In this document: in pieces, positions 42,236 to 54,598 of the stretch
Numbering within the stretch: the stretch's first letter is position 1
Layout of the letters: every line of letters begins with the position of its first letter
Assembly (NCBI GenBank): GCA_036186865.1
Contig: AP025067.1
Coordinates: 26,993,853-27,057,852 of the forward strand
Length of the DNA stretch: 64,000 nt
Origin: Eustoma russellianum
Lineage: Eukaryota > Streptophyta > Magnoliopsida > Gentianales > Gentianaceae
Direction of reading: 5' to 3'
Translations under genes and position numbers: made by a program
The notes under the pieces: generated by a model
Databases searched by the model: none
Seen by the model: the letters and a program-made list of their open reading frames with translations, nothing else
Told to the model about the DNA's origin: nothing

Positions 42236-42906
42236 TGATATTGTTTAAAATCTAATAATAATATATCCAAATCCAAGTCAAGGGAAATACAATCTCACTA
42301 AGAGAAAGATTATAGGAAAAAGTGGTATATTAAGAAATGGATTCACCAAAAAAGAATATCATTTATTAATTGTCTAAAAGAAAGAATGTTGAAGAGCAAA
42401 TGAATGCTGAAGTGAAAAAACATGTTGTTTAGCTTCTGGTAAAAGTAAAGAATGTTCATGAGTTCAAGACGCGGAAACAGTCTCTTACACTAAATATAGA
42501 GTAAGACTCTATATATCATATCGCGATCTGACTCCTTCCCGCCTTACGCAAATGCGGAGACTAATACACCCATCTAAGAATAATATATATAAATCCATGT
42601 CAAGCGAAATACAATCTCACAGAAAAGAAAGATTGTTGGAAAAAGTGGTACATCAAGAAATAGATTCACCAAAAAAGAATCTCATTTATTGATTGTCCGA
42701 AGGAAAGAAAGTTGAAGAGCAAATGAGTATCTGAAGTGAAGAAACATGTTCTTTAGCTTATGGTAAAAAGTAGAGAATGGTTACGGGTTCAAACCGCAGA
42801 AACAGCCTTCTGTACAAAGTATAGAGTAAGACTCTGTACATCAGATTGTCCCTTCCTAAACCCTACGCAAATACAAAGCCTAATACACCAGAGCGCCTTT
42901 TAGTCA
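42236..42906 (+). repeat. Tandem duplication of a block of about 330 bp ending in an Au-like SINE
   Basis: Block 1 (about 42245-42575) and block 2 (about 42580-42906) share AAATACAATCTCAC, AAAAAGTGGTA, GATTCACCAAAAAAGAAT, GTTGAAGAGCAAATGA and an Au-type ending (GCGGAAACAG / GCAGAAACAGCC, GTAAGACTCT, then CGCAAATGCGGAGACTAATACACC or its relative). Confidence 0.75.
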
Positions 42907-43684
42907 TGATATTCCAAGTACGCATTAGACGTTCATTAATATACGGGACAGGACTTGGAACCTTTCAGCCTCTCAAAAAATGGAATATCAAACTGGCAGT
43001 ACAGCCTAAAGTAGGAAATGTAATAATAGAAACAAACCGAGGAGAAGCAATATTGGATTAAAATGTTCTGTTTTATAACCACAAAAGATGAATTAGAAAA
43101 TCAGCATTTCCCATCTAGCAAAGCCCCTACAACACAGTTCAAACCTTCAACATATACAAAAATGTAAAAGAATCTAAACTCCTACAAACAAGAATGGATA
43201 GGTCAGGTCGCACCTTTATCCAGCAAATTCCACCTTAACTAAGAAATTACATAGCTGAGCCCAAAAACCAAATGCAAGAAGAGAATCATAATAGTTAGGA
43301 ACTTACATGATTCTAAATGTCTCATTAAATAATTATCTTAAATGTACAGGCTTCCCTTCAACTATATGGGAACTTCAAAATCATGATCCGCTCGAATCAG
43401 CGCGAAACCCTTCCAGTTCATCTGCAGCAGAAATAAACAAAGGTCGAAAGGAAATCAAAGCTTTTCCAATACAAAAGAGATAATGGTTTTTCTAGCAACT
43501 TAATGGAGTACAACCTATCCAGCACATAGGGTGGAGGTGGCTTTTTCTCTTCTTTTTTCGAAGAAGAAAAATGTAGCTTTAAAGTGCCTGCTTAATTGCT
43601 ATCAACCTACACTAATTTAGTTATCCTGAGGGAAACAAGACAGTATTGACAACATACCAAGAAGGTAAGAGACAAGAACCAATA
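42907..43684. other. Region downstream of the ceramide synthase gene, including its likely 3'UTR
   Basis: No other gene seen; a C-rich patch GGAGGTGGCTTTTTCTCTTC near 43533 is unremarkable. Confidence 0.4.
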
Positions 43685-46600
43685 TCAATCTTCATGTATT
43701 TCATCGTCTTCGGAATCTGCACAAGGAGCAATAAACAGGCCTTGTAAGAGATTTTGCAATCTAATCAGTAATAAAATCATAGGGTGCTAACTGATAGACC
43801 TGAATAATGTAAAAGAAGGAGCTTTAGCAATATCTAGCAAGTACTCTGGGAAGATTGTGCCTAGGGCTAAAGGGATACATATTATCTTCTTCAAGATCCA
43901 TTCCCATTCCCAAACGACAAAACAAGAAAACCAAAAAGTGCTTATTTATTCCTCCAGCAGCTATTTTAAAAGCCAACAACAACATTACCCGTTTGCCTTA
44001 GAGGCTCCCGACTATGGTGAGGTATAGATGGGTCGGATGTACGCAACCATACACATGTGTGTTAAATTGTTTTCCGATAACCCATAATGAAAATTGCGTC
44101 AAGCTGTGTCGATCAACTGCTACTTCACAATATAAGAAGCAGCCAATTTAGTGAGTCGTTTTGCTTTATTCGTCATATTCCAAAATCAAGGAAGATGTGT
44201 CCGACTCCATTGGTGTATAGAAGCCAAAGGACGTTTATTGGTGTTGAACACACAATGTATTGCTCTCCAGCACAATCAGCAATATAGCAAGTGCACACAA
44301 AGCATGGAATGCACAGCAGAGTAAAATCTCTGACTAACAAGAATATTAGTGCCCATATTGATGTATGTGCCTCCCAGATAAGCAAATTATGCCAACTTAC
44401 CAGAGCGAACGTCTTCGCTGACTTTGCCCCTGGCCTTGATTTGATTGACGAGCATCCGATATATCAACACCCACCAATAAATATGGAGAACAAGCAAGCA
44501 GAAGAGGAGGGAATTGAATATATAATAATAGATTGGACCATCCACTCTGTGTTTCTCCTTATCCAAGGTCTGGATTACCTCATAGCTGCCATGTAAAAAA
44601 GAAACTTGGCATTCCAGAGACCAAAATTTAAGATTCATAGACATGAACTCAAATAAAGATGTCATCGCTCACGCTTCATGTTTCCACCAAAAAGAAACAA
44701 TCAAATAAATCTTCACCTCTCATGTCTGAATATAGAAAAGAACAGATGCACCATAGCCATGACTTCTCATGAGACTAAGATCATCAGTAGAAAAACAATT
44801 TAGAAATCGATGATTGGATCTGACTTTATAATGAGATGGCAAAACACAGAATAGCAAACACAGAAACCCACCCCCTCCCCTCCGTCAAGCAAAATCCTTA
44901 TTGTGTCAAGTCATTTAAAATCTGGCCCATTAAAACCAAGGTACTCCATAAGAGGAAAAGAGAAAAAAAAAAAGAATGAGAATAAGTGCATTTCTTTCTC
45001 TATCCCACTTGGAAACCAAATGCACTCATAGTTTTATTCTCTGAGGCTTGTAATAAATATGCTACTGCGGATGCAATTTCGCTAAACCACCCACTGACCT
45101 TTGCTCCTGCTTTCAACATGAAACCTAACAAATAAAGAAATAGTTCCTAGATACTACCTAACGAATAAAGAAATAGTTCCTAGCTACTATACCACGACAC
45201 ATAATGAACCTATGGAACAATTAGGAATATATTAGATAGATGAAAATACCAAAGCTAACATCATACCTTGTGCTCCAAAGGATCCAAAAAGGATAGTAGG
45301 TAAGGCGAAGAATGATCCAGGATAAAACAAAGAGAACGAAAGAAAAGCTAGCTACAGCTTCAGCTCCACTGTACTTGGACATCTTTCCTATTTCAAGAAA
45401 TACGTCACTAGCATCATGAAGAGCCAAAATAACTGAACCAGCACGAGCAAACCTGCAAAGGGAAAAATATTAAAAAACAATGCTCTCCCTCTTACACACT
45501 AACAAACTAACCCCACTTTTGCAGTTATGATGCAGTAATTTTAGAAGATTTTTTTTTTTTTTTGCACCAATTTTTTCAACTTGTCACCTAGCATAATGGT
45601 TGTTCTTACCCGGATATACGGGAAATGGAATTTTCAAAAAGAAAAATGAAAAAGAAAATTGGATACATATACTAGGGGATATGTGTCAACATTACAAACT
45701 TAAGGGTGTAACTGCATACTGAAAAAGTATAGAGGTCTACCAACAAATGCTAAAGTTAAAGGTGCCACAAAGTTCTATGAAGAAAACTAAAATCCGATGA
45801 AAGGTTCGTGAAATAAGAAACAAACCTTAAGGGACCTTTGAGAAATCCTTTAAACCCGAAGGGATGTCAATACGAAAAAGGTATACCAATATGTGTGGTT
45901 ATGCGCACGTTGATGCTGAAACAAATTACCTTAAGATGTGTTAAAATCAGAGTATCAGATCTTTGCACCACTAGTGGTTATGCGCACATTGATTCTGAAA
46001 CTCATTACCATAAAATCAGAGTATCGGACCTTCGCACACTACTTGAGTTACTAGCCAGCTTCATCTGTTTTTCTGCCTTATTTTTTGTATTAATAATTTA
46101 CACAACAATATCTGGATTTTCTACTATCAGGGATTTCTATAAACAGACCTGAAAATATAAGACAGTACAATGAGAATGGCAGTTGCAACATGATGAGCCA
46201 TTGAAACCCCATAATCAGCACGCTTTGTCTCCCAAAACACCAGAGCAAATATGGAGTATGTGTAAAATCCACCAGCGTACATATAAAGAGCTTTGAGTTT
46301 AGTCCTGAATATCCAAAACATTGGCCATTAATTAGAATCAAAAGACAAATATCACCAAAATGGAGCATCATTGGAAGAAAGTGTGATAAAAGGCAATGAG
46401 GTAGGAATAAGTGGCAAATTTTAATGGACAACATTCCAGAATCCCATGATTAAGCTACATGGACGTTATTGTGATTTAGTTAAGCAGGCCCAAATTTTGG
46501 CTCTTCATCACTCACTTTCCCGGATTTTTCATGACAGATAGATGACTCAAACTACAGAAAACAGAAACTGAGACCTTACTTGTACTTCTGATCCGGCCAA

Positions 46601-48291
46601 ACTTGGTCACCAGGTCCTACCCAAAAGTATTTTGTATTTCCAAACCATGGCTCATCGTAAGTCACAGCTAGGGCAAATACTTCTGCTGAGAGAAAGTAAA
46701 TACATTTCCAAGCTGATTCCTTAAATTTCCTGATTTTTTTTGCTTGATCATTTGTCAAGTTTTTCTGCATCAATTGACCTTTACCAAATATTAACCTTCT
46801 AGCAACTTTCTGCAACAGAAAGACCAACCCATATTAACATAAGAAATTAAATAAAAAGATATGGACATCATGACAAAGGTTAGGAAACTTGTGCCGCAAT
46901 CTGCTGTAGGTTTTTGAAATAGAAAAATTGAAATGACCCATATTATGACCATTCTTTTAACAAAGGACACTACAATACCTCCATAAATACAACATTCCAA
47001 ATAGTGGGTTATTAATACCCATTCAAAAGCGCAATCGCCGATTCGGCAACTAAGGATTTATAGGTCTTATCCGTTTATGTCGGGTTGAATTTAATGTGTC
47101 CCCAAGTATTTGGTTTCTCCAAACTTCAGGCAGGAAGAAAATAAAAAACTAAAAATTTAGCAGATCACCAATATGTCTGATATCTGAAACAAGATAAAAT
47201 GGAAAAGGAAGCAAGCAATTAATGAATGTATAGAGATGCCAACTATATAAACATATATCAAAGATATCGTCACAAGAACAGCAGAAATAAAAGAATGGCT
47301 ATGACAAAAAGATCGCCAAAACATCTATGTGACACCTTCAAAATGCAAGTCAAACGAAATTGTGCCAAGGTCCAAAACGACTATAAAATTGCCCCCAAAA
47401 AGTAGCTCGACTGGTACTAGGGTGATAGATTGCATCCAAAAAAACTATAAAGCGTTCCAGCCAGATGTGTAGAGGGTTGGTGGACTGTCGCCTATCTGAT
47501 AAACAACTTTTATATCCCTATAGTTTTCTTCCTCTAGATGGCCTACCTGGAGATCTAAAAAGATAAGATTCCATGTGGCAAATATAACCTGTTGTTTCCT
47601 GTTTTTCTTTTTTCTACTAAACAACCTATGAATTTGCAAAGCACCTTGCTTTTTCAAGCTCGGCTTTTAAGCCCAGCACCTAATCTTTTGGGAATAACCC
47701 TTCTACAGTCTACACTTAATCTAACAACAAATCCGGAACAGGGTAAGAAAGCAAAAAAGGTTACGAGAACCAAGTCCCAACTGGCTGGCTATAGCTAATG
47801 AATCAAACCGCAGAAATGCTTGACGCTTTTTCTCAAACAACTAATGGGCAGCACAAGATTATCCTTAGAGCTCTAAAGCGTTCAAAAAAGTTTGAATCCA
47901 GTTGAGCTAGCTTAAAACTTAGATTCAGAATTAGCACATTGACCAGTTATTAGTCAACAAAACAATTCAACGCAACCGGAAACGATAAAGAAAAATGCGG
48001 AAGCATTTAGAAACAGAAGAATTAGCCCAAATCTTCATCCAAAAGAACCCAAATATCTCCATACTTCATTCAAGCTAATGAAATCCAGAACAAAGTATCC
48101 AAATCATATAGCACGCAAAATATACAGGAAAACAAAAAATGCAAAGAAAAAAAAGACTTTACCTCAAATACGCATCTTTCCAGAAAAAATCGAACGGTGG
48201 GAAAGAAAAACACGAATAAAGGAAGCACCATAAAATCTTCATAATTTGAGTAGGATTCTTGATCCCAATTAATGGAATCCAGAAAACCCAT
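43685..48291 (-). CDS. LAG1-type ceramide synthase (LOH1/LOH3-like), six exons
   Basis: Sphingosine N-acyltransferase of the endoplasmic reticulum, joining acyl-CoA to a sphingoid base to make ceramide. Exons: 48291-48163, 46809-46580, 46304-46149, 45452-45267, 44585-44401, 43716-43685; all GT-AG; total 918 bp, 305 aa, the usual family length. Seen: N-terminal MGFLDSINWDQES, KFKESAWKC, EPWFGNTKYFWVGPGDQ, the catalytic Lag1p motif with His157-His158 and HDASD (residues 184-188), LSWIILRLTYYPFWILWST and the acidic tail SEDVRSDSEDDEIHED. Five to seven hydrophobic segments. Homologues (tomato Asc-1, Arabidopsis LOH1-3) also affect sensitivity to AAL-type mycotoxins. A TTTTCAG acceptor directly before the ATG implies a 5'UTR intron. 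No break seen. Confidence 0.93.
43974..44216 (-). repeat. SINE-like repeat, family 1, in intron 5 of the ceramide synthase gene
   Basis: Starts CAACAACAACATTACCCG; contains GGCTCCCGACTATGG, GGATGTACGCAACC and CAACTGCTACTTCAC; ends at GTGTCCGACTCCATTGG. Confidence 0.75.
45890..46050. repeat. Tandem duplication of about 80 bp in intron 3
   Basis: GGTTATGCGCAC...AAAATCAGAGTATC is present twice with some divergence. Confidence 0.6.
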
Positions 48292-48954
48292 CTGAAAAAA
48301 AAAAACAAGTCAACAATCCAATCCCACAGCTATTTTACATCAAGATGCAGATATAACAGGTAAAGAGAGTAGAAGAGGGGGAAAAGTACATCAAGAGTTG
48401 GATGCATTTAAACCATTTCTGCAAAAAAAGATTTGATGGGCTCTTTTTCTTTATCTATTCTTGGAGCATAAAGGCGAAATGGTGTGTGCCATGAGAGGTA
48501 TAGCGATCTCTTAAATTGGATGAACATGCATTGACCGATACAAGATTATCCTACAAATCAAACCTTCTGCCTAATAATATTGAAACACCACATTGTGCTA
48601 TCTTTAAAATCGAACTTTTGAGCTTTTACCATAAATCTTAACTTAAATATCAACTAGAGTATGTTTGACTTTTTAATTGTTCTTAGAATATCTGAGATGG
48701 GATCAAATTGCTATTGTTAAATTGGGTCCACTTATTTTCCCCATATATTATTTCCGTATCAGCAATTAATGCCGTGGAATCGTATGTATTGTGATTGTTA
48801 CTTTTTTTAAGAAATTGTCGATCTCAACAATTAATGCTGTAGAATGATACCAATGATCTTTATTCTTACCAAATTTCCTGTCAGAAGCACTATAGCGGAA
48901 AAAACAGGGCCCTCTCATCTTTCAATATATCTAGTCATTTTCATAGTAACATAC
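48292..48954. other. Upstream region of the ceramide synthase gene
   Basis: 48292-48470 likely holds the 5'UTR intron and leader exon; the exact first exon is not resolved. Further upstream no gene is seen. Confidence 0.45.
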
Positions 48955-49095
48955 TACATATAGAGTTTTGGTCTCAACAAACTCTCTATTTTTTAAAATA
49001 GAGGTATTGTTTATCTACTTCTCACACTCTACAGACTCTAACAACAGCTTTTACCGTTGTTAGATATATTGTATATGATTGTTGTTATTGTATTT
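48955..49095 (+). repeat. SINE-like repeat, family 2, truncated
   Basis: Layout AGAGTTTTGGTCTCAACAAACTCTC, ATAGAGGTATTGTTTATC, CTCACACTCTACAGAC and a GATTGTTGTTATTG tail. Confidence 0.6.
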
Positions 49096-49515
49096 TCATA
49101 GTAACATAAACTTTTCTCTTTTTGTAATGAGATTACATGTTTTACTACAATCTTAAAGTTGATGCAGTTGACCATATAAACTTAGTCAATAGTACATTTT
49201 GATCGTCAATGCATTGCCTTACTAATTGTTTATACAAAAATTGAACTTAAGTTAATAGTATATTTTGGAAAATACTATTTGTATGCAAGGAATGATGAAC
49301 TATAAAATTGAAACGGACTAAATACTATTTAATTACCACAATCATCCTTTTTATTTAGAACTCAACCAATATCGTTTCTATGTGTATTGTCCAATAGTTA
49401 TAAATAAAATGTGAACACGTTACCTTTGAAAGGTTGACGGTTTGAATCTACTTGGTTATTTTGAGAAGTTTCATGAAGTGTGCTTGTTCGAATGCCTAGG
49501 TGGAAAGAAAAATTT

Positions 49516-49690
49516 GGCGTAGATCTCCTCACCGCCCACACCTTTATCCCATTGCGCACCGCCCGTCACTTGGCATCAAGGGAAGTGATGAGGCTAGATG
49601 CGGCTGACACTCATCTAACCTCCACTTGCTGTCACATAGCGGACGGTAGACAATGGGGTGAGGATGTAGACGGTGAGGAGATTCGGTCCC
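49516..49690. mobile_element. Mutator-type MITE, copy 3 (diverged)
   Basis: Ends GATCTCCTCACCGC and its inverse GGTGAGGAGATTCGGTCCC match copies 1 and 2, with TGCTGTCACATAGCG inside. No target duplication is recognisable. Confidence 0.65.
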
Positions 49691-49789
49691 AAGCTATGCC
49701 CTACGCATCCGTATATATTTTTAGATTTTTTTAGTTGTAGCAAAAAAAAGTAAATTTGTGTCAAAATCTGAAGGCTTTCACGAAAACAA

Positions 49790-49960
49790 CAACTATACCC
49801 AGTATATTCAACGACAACAAAAACTATCACTAGAGTCTAGGAAATGTGAGAGACAAGCAAACAATACTTCTATCCCCAAGAGACAGAGAGTTTGCTTTCA
49901 GTAAAACTCCCGGTTTTATACGTAACTGCATAGATAACTCAATAATAAGAATATGATTTG
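49790..49960 (-). repeat. SINE-like repeat, family 2
   Basis: Inverted: CCCAGTATATTCAACGACAAC, AAGAGACAGAGAGTTTGC and CATAGATAACTCAATAATAAG. Confidence 0.6.
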
Positions 49961-50557
49961 TTAGTATCATAGCGAATGGATTAACCTAAGACTTTTCTAT
50001 TATCCAAAAACTTGGCAATGCTTATGTTAAGAAAAATACCAAGTCATGTGTTTTTTTATTTCAACAATGGATCAACTCGTTTAAAATAAAACGATGGATC
50101 TACTAATTCGACGTATAACATTTTAATTAATAAAATACGAGAATCATAATAAAATAGTAGATTTTTTTTTTTGATTAAATGATCTACCCGCTGAATTTAG
50201 TAGTTCAACCACTACTCAAACTTTATCATTGGGAAAAAAAGGAAAATACTAGTCAAACCAAATTATAGACTACTCCAATATTTTTAAAAGTGGACAAACT
50301 CAATGACCGGTTTAATGATTTTAAAGGTTAAATCTATGATTGAATACAATTTTGACAACAATGTAACTAGAGAGAACAATCATGTACAAAAGTTAACAAA
50401 CACACACCTAGTAAATAATAATAAAAAATATTTAACATATCAATGATAAATAAAATAAATAAATAAATTAAATTGAATTCATATATTCAAAAAATAAATG
50501 TACATCTATCTTAGAGACATTAAGAACTTTCCATGGCATGTCTAATATTTTTCAAAC
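49961..50557. other. Intergenic, AT-rich
   Basis: No gene seen. Confidence 0.5.
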
Positions 50558-50822
50558 AGTTTCCATTTCCAATGGAGTCAATGACACACTATTCCTTGAT
50601 TTTGGATATGATGGAATAAAACAAAATGACTCAATAAATTGGCTACGCTTTTTATATTGTGAAGTAGCAGTTGATCGACATATCTTGACGCATCATTATG
50701 GGTCATCGAAAAACAACCTCTATGTGCTTCTAACACATGAGTATGGTTGCGTACATCCGATTTCACATACCTCGCCATAAACAAAAGCTTCTAAGGCAAT
50801 TGAGTAATGTTGTTATCGTCGT
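50558..50822 (+). repeat. SINE-like repeat, family 1
   Basis: Near full length: TTTCCATTTCCAATGGAGTC through GTGAAGTAGCAGTTGATCGAC, TCTTGACGCATCATTATGG and GGTTGCGTACATCCG to ATGTTGTTATCG. Confidence 0.75.
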
Positions 50823-50959
50823 CTAATATTTTTCAACGGAAGAATAAAATGATCATACACATGGCGTTCTTAATGTTTTCCACTAGGGTAATAACATTTT
50901 TAACTAAAGTCTTTTAATCCCATACTTTATGTAGCGGGATACGACATGAGACTAAGAAC

Positions 50960-51205
50960 ACAACAACAGTCATACACAGTATATCCAAAAACATCAAAAG
51001 TTACTGCTAGGGTCTGAGGAGGTAAGAGGCAGACAAACAATATATTTATTTCAAGAAATATAAAGTTTGCTTCCAAAGTCACTGCTAGGGTCTGAGGAGA
51101 TGAGAGACAGACAAACAATATATTTATTTCAAGAAATATAGAGTTTGCTTCCAGTGAGACTCATCTCTATATATACATGTATAGATGACACAATAATTAA
51201 AAGAT
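50960..51205 (-). repeat. SINE-like repeat, family 2, with an internal tandem duplication
   Basis: A unit of about 70 bp (AAGTTACTGCTAGGGTCTGAGGAG ... ATAAAGTTTGCTTCC, then AAGTCACTGCTAGGG again) is repeated before the CATGTATAGATGACACAATAAT end. Confidence 0.6.
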
Positions 51206-51311
51206 ATGATGTATTTGATGAAAAAATTTAATAACACAAATAAAAAACTTTCGATATTAAAATAGCTCTGTCATGAGACTAAGGCAGTTGTTCATCATCA
51301 TCATCATCATC

Positions 51312-51490
51312 TGAACCCAGTATATCCCAACGACAGCAAAAACTATCGTTAGGGTCTGGGGAAGGTAAGTGGTGGGCAGACAATACCTCTATCCCGAGAG
51401 ATAGAGAGTCTGCTTCCAGTGAGACCCCCAGCTCTACCTGCATAAATGACATCATAATAAAGATATGTTGTGTTAGTGTGTTAGCGAGTA
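51312..51490 (-). repeat. SINE-like repeat, family 2, best-preserved copy
   Basis: CCCAGTATATCCCAACGACAGC, GGGTCTGGGGAAGGTAAG, ATCCCGAGAGATAGAGAGTC and CATAAATGACATCATAATAAAG, with GTGTTAGTGTGTTAGCGAG after it. This copy supplies the reference for the SINE split by element A. Confidence 0.65.
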
Positions 51491-52047
51491 AAATACAAGA
51501 AATACAGACTAAGGCAGTTGTTAACTAAATGAAATCCCACTGGCAAAATAATAATAATGGAGTACTATAATAGTAATAATATTTTTATTTGGTCAACTGA
51601 TTTATTGAGAAGGCTACATATTCAAGACAGATTGACCTAGAGAAATTCATCTTGCACCGACCATAATGATGATGATAAGTCTCTTTTTTATTTATAAATA
51701 TCGATCGGTTCAGAGGAAAAAAAGGTGAAAAATTTTAGAAACGGTATGAGGCTATAATGGGTTTTTTTTTTTTTCTCCTTTGAGTGAAATCTGTTTTTTT
51801 GTTAAGAAATAATAATATTCGAATATAACAAAGCTATTCTTATCTAATTAACTACAAAAAGTGCATATAAAATAAACTTCAATACCAAAATGTGGATAGA
51901 ATGTATAAATATTAACTGGCAAGGAGAACTGGTTTTGCCATGGAAAAAAATGTATTTATATTGCTTTTGATAAGCCAATCCAAAATTGACCTTTGAGTCC
52001 AACAAGTTTTCTTCATACCTTTAAGATTAGAAAGGGTTGCTAGACCA

Positions 52048-52257
52048 AGTATTTGTCTTCGACTTGCTCTATGTTATTAGTTTGCAAACATCTCTCTTCA
52101 GCAATGCGAAGTTTTGTTTGCTCTATTTTCATAGTTATGCAAGTATTTGTCTTCGACTTTCTCTATGTTATTAGTTTGCAAACATCTCTCTTCAGCAATG
52201 CGAAGTTTTGTTTGCTCTATTTTCATAGTTATGCAAGTATTTGTCTTCGGCTTTTGG
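52048..52257. repeat. 94-bp tandem repeat, about 2.2 copies
   Basis: AGTATTTGTCTTCGACTT restarts at 52142 and 52236; the first two units differ at about one base. Confidence 0.9.
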
Positions 52258-52408
52258 CTTTGCCAAAGTATTTGACGCTTGACTGAAGTGCAGCTCAGCC
52301 ACGTTCTAACTTGCCGATGACAATAATTTTTGGATAAAGTAAAGCCTGTTACTTAATCCATTTAGGCAAACGAATGAACCGCAGAACGACTTTGTCACGA
52401 ACATTGTT

Positions 52409-53930
52409 TCATTCAATCTTCAATACCGATGGTAATAATATACATTCTGCTTGAAAAAGAAAACCATGGAAGACTTCTCCGGGAAAACCCCTCAGGCCTG
52501 CTGAGGTGAAATTCTTCACTGATATAGAAGCCTTAAATGAGTAGAATGTCAAGTCCTTGGTAAAGTTTTGCCTTCTAAGGTGTGCAATTTGTAAGCCCCA
52601 TTTGAACGCACCTCCTCTATTCGATAAGGCCCTTCCCACTTAGGACTGAGGGCCCCAGTTGGTTCCGCGTGGCTTGCTTCGTTGTTACGCAATACCAAAT
52701 CTCCCACTTGATAGGACCTTGGCCGTACTCTGGAATTGTAATATTGCGCAATTAGATTCTTGTATTGAGCCATGCGGACATGAGCTCGCTCCCTTTTCTC
52801 TTCCAGTTCATCCAAATTCAACCGTAACTCCTGGTCATTGATTCCAGCAGAGTAACAATCTGTTCGGGTGGAGCTAGAGCCAATTTCGGCTGGGATGACT
52901 GCCTCAGTTCTATATACTAAGGAAAATGTTGTTTCCTTAGTAGAAGTACAGGGAGTAGTTCGATACGCCCATAATATGCTAGGGAGCTCCTCTACCCAAC
53001 TTGCCCCAATTTGATGCAGACGCTTTCGCAGTCCATCCTTGATCATTCTGTTGGCTAATTCAACCTGCCCGTTGGCTTGAGGGTGCGCTACCGAAGTGAA
53101 TCGTTGTGTGATTTTGAGTTCGGCGCACCAACTCTTAACAGGGTCATCAGCAAATTGTTTCACGTTATCGGATATAAGAACTTGGGGAAGGCCAAAGCGA
53201 CATATGATGTTCTGCCACAAGAATTTCTTGATCTGATTCCCAGTTATTGTAGCTAAGGGTTCTGTTTCCACCCATTTAGTGAAATAATCAATAGCCACAA
53301 TCAAGAATTTGACTGATCCTGAAGCTTGAGGTAGAGGTCCAACAAGATCTATTCCCCATTGTACGAATGGCAGGGACTTGAAATAGAGGTGAGTTCTTGA
53401 CTCGGCAAATATGTCATAGTAGCATTGACTTGGCATGCTGGACACTTTTTAACCAATTCTTCTGCATCCCGCCGCAGAATGGGCCAGTAGTATCCAGCAA
53501 GATAGCACTTCCTTGCCAACGACCGGGCACCAGAATGATTTCCACAGATTCCTTGGTGTATCTCTCGGAGGATGTAATCTCCTTCCTCTTCTGTCATACA
53601 CTTTAACCAAGGCTGCGAAAATGACTTTTTATAAAGGTGGTCGCTGAAAAGAGCATACCTTACTACCTTGAAACGAAGATGCCGAGCTGCACGCTTATCC
53701 TCGGGCCGAACTCCATGCCGCAAGAAATTAATAAGTTCGTCCATCCAGGTGTTGCGATAGTCCACTTGCAGCACTTCATTTGCATCATAAGCGCGATGCT
53801 TTACCAGCTCCACAACTATCTTCTTCCCCAAAATTGTTGAAGTGGATGATGCTAACCGAGATAACGCGTCAGCTCTCTTATTGGCAGATCTGGGAATATG
53901 TTAAGGTCACTGCATAAGTCATCACCCAAT
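52409..53930 (-). pseudogene. Ty3/gypsy retrotransposon fragment: end of RNase H and integrase
   Basis: Minus strand. Near 53870 an RNase H end (ADALSRLAS-like) is followed by integrase: zinc finger H...H in EIHQGICGNHSG and CPACQ, then a frameshift near 53430. The core has IDLVGPLPQ (Asp), LISDNVKQF (Asp, with Val-Lys where Gly-x is usual) and HPQANGQVELANR (Glu). The C-terminal part reads VLRNNEASH and GPYRIEEVRSNGAYKL. The style is that of the Tat/Ogre group, an inference. LTRs, Gag and reverse transcriptase are not recognised nearby. Confidence 0.8.
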
Positions 53931-54598
53931 CTAGGAGTCTTTAGGTTCTTGATTTGCATCTTCCACAATTCTCCTTGAGGCTGAAATAGTGAGGACCTTC
54001 AGAGCCAGAATATGACATTTTTGCTCCAAGATTAGAAAGAATGTGGATATTAATTTCAGATGTATAAGTATCAACTTTCATGTCTTTCTAGACTAATGAT
54101 GGACAGTACAATTTATTTTCTGTATACTTTCACTCCCTTAATTAATTCACATTTACTATTATGTTGCTTAAAGAAAATTCACAAGTATGTCCCTTTTGGT
54201 GTCTCCTTCCATTTCGAATTGCACCTCCTAACTGTTTAGTTATTGTAGTAACGGTGTCCACTTCCGGTAATCCATTTGTTTGTATGTTTAAATCAAGTTA
54301 CTAAAGTTAATTTCGTTGGTCTGTAGTCAATTTAGGACGGTGCAATAATGGCGTTTTGTTTGCGCGCCTTTATTCTGACTCATCTCTTCGGTCCTTCTTC
54401 ACCTCAGCCATTTATAGTTCTCTGCTCCTCTTCACCTAGGCTCTTCTTTTCTTTGCTTGGACGTCTCGACACGGCAATATTCTCTCACCTGCTCAGCACA
54501 GTTTTACCTCGACAACTTGTTTTTCTTACTTCTCCAGCACGGCTGCTACTATAATCAGTTCGGCACAGCTCGACTGAACTTATATTTCTACAAAAAGC
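53931..54598. other. Non-coding spacer with GGCTC-rich text
   Basis: No gene. The string family CGGC(A/T)C(A/G)G in 54380-54570 resembles text at 63730-64000 and might be LTR debris; not resolved. Confidence 0.35.

Noticed and set aside
42846..43061. 71-aa ORF near an Au-like SINE
   Set aside because: Begins inside the SINE and has no recognisable domain or codon pattern.
43685..48291. First impression of an EXS/SYG1-type membrane protein
   Set aside because: The HH...HDASD motif, FKESAWKC and VGPGDQVWPDQ order match LAG1 ceramide synthases; no EXS features are present.
52659..52841. Plus-strand ORF of 60 aa
   Set aside because: Antisense shadow of the gypsy integrase.
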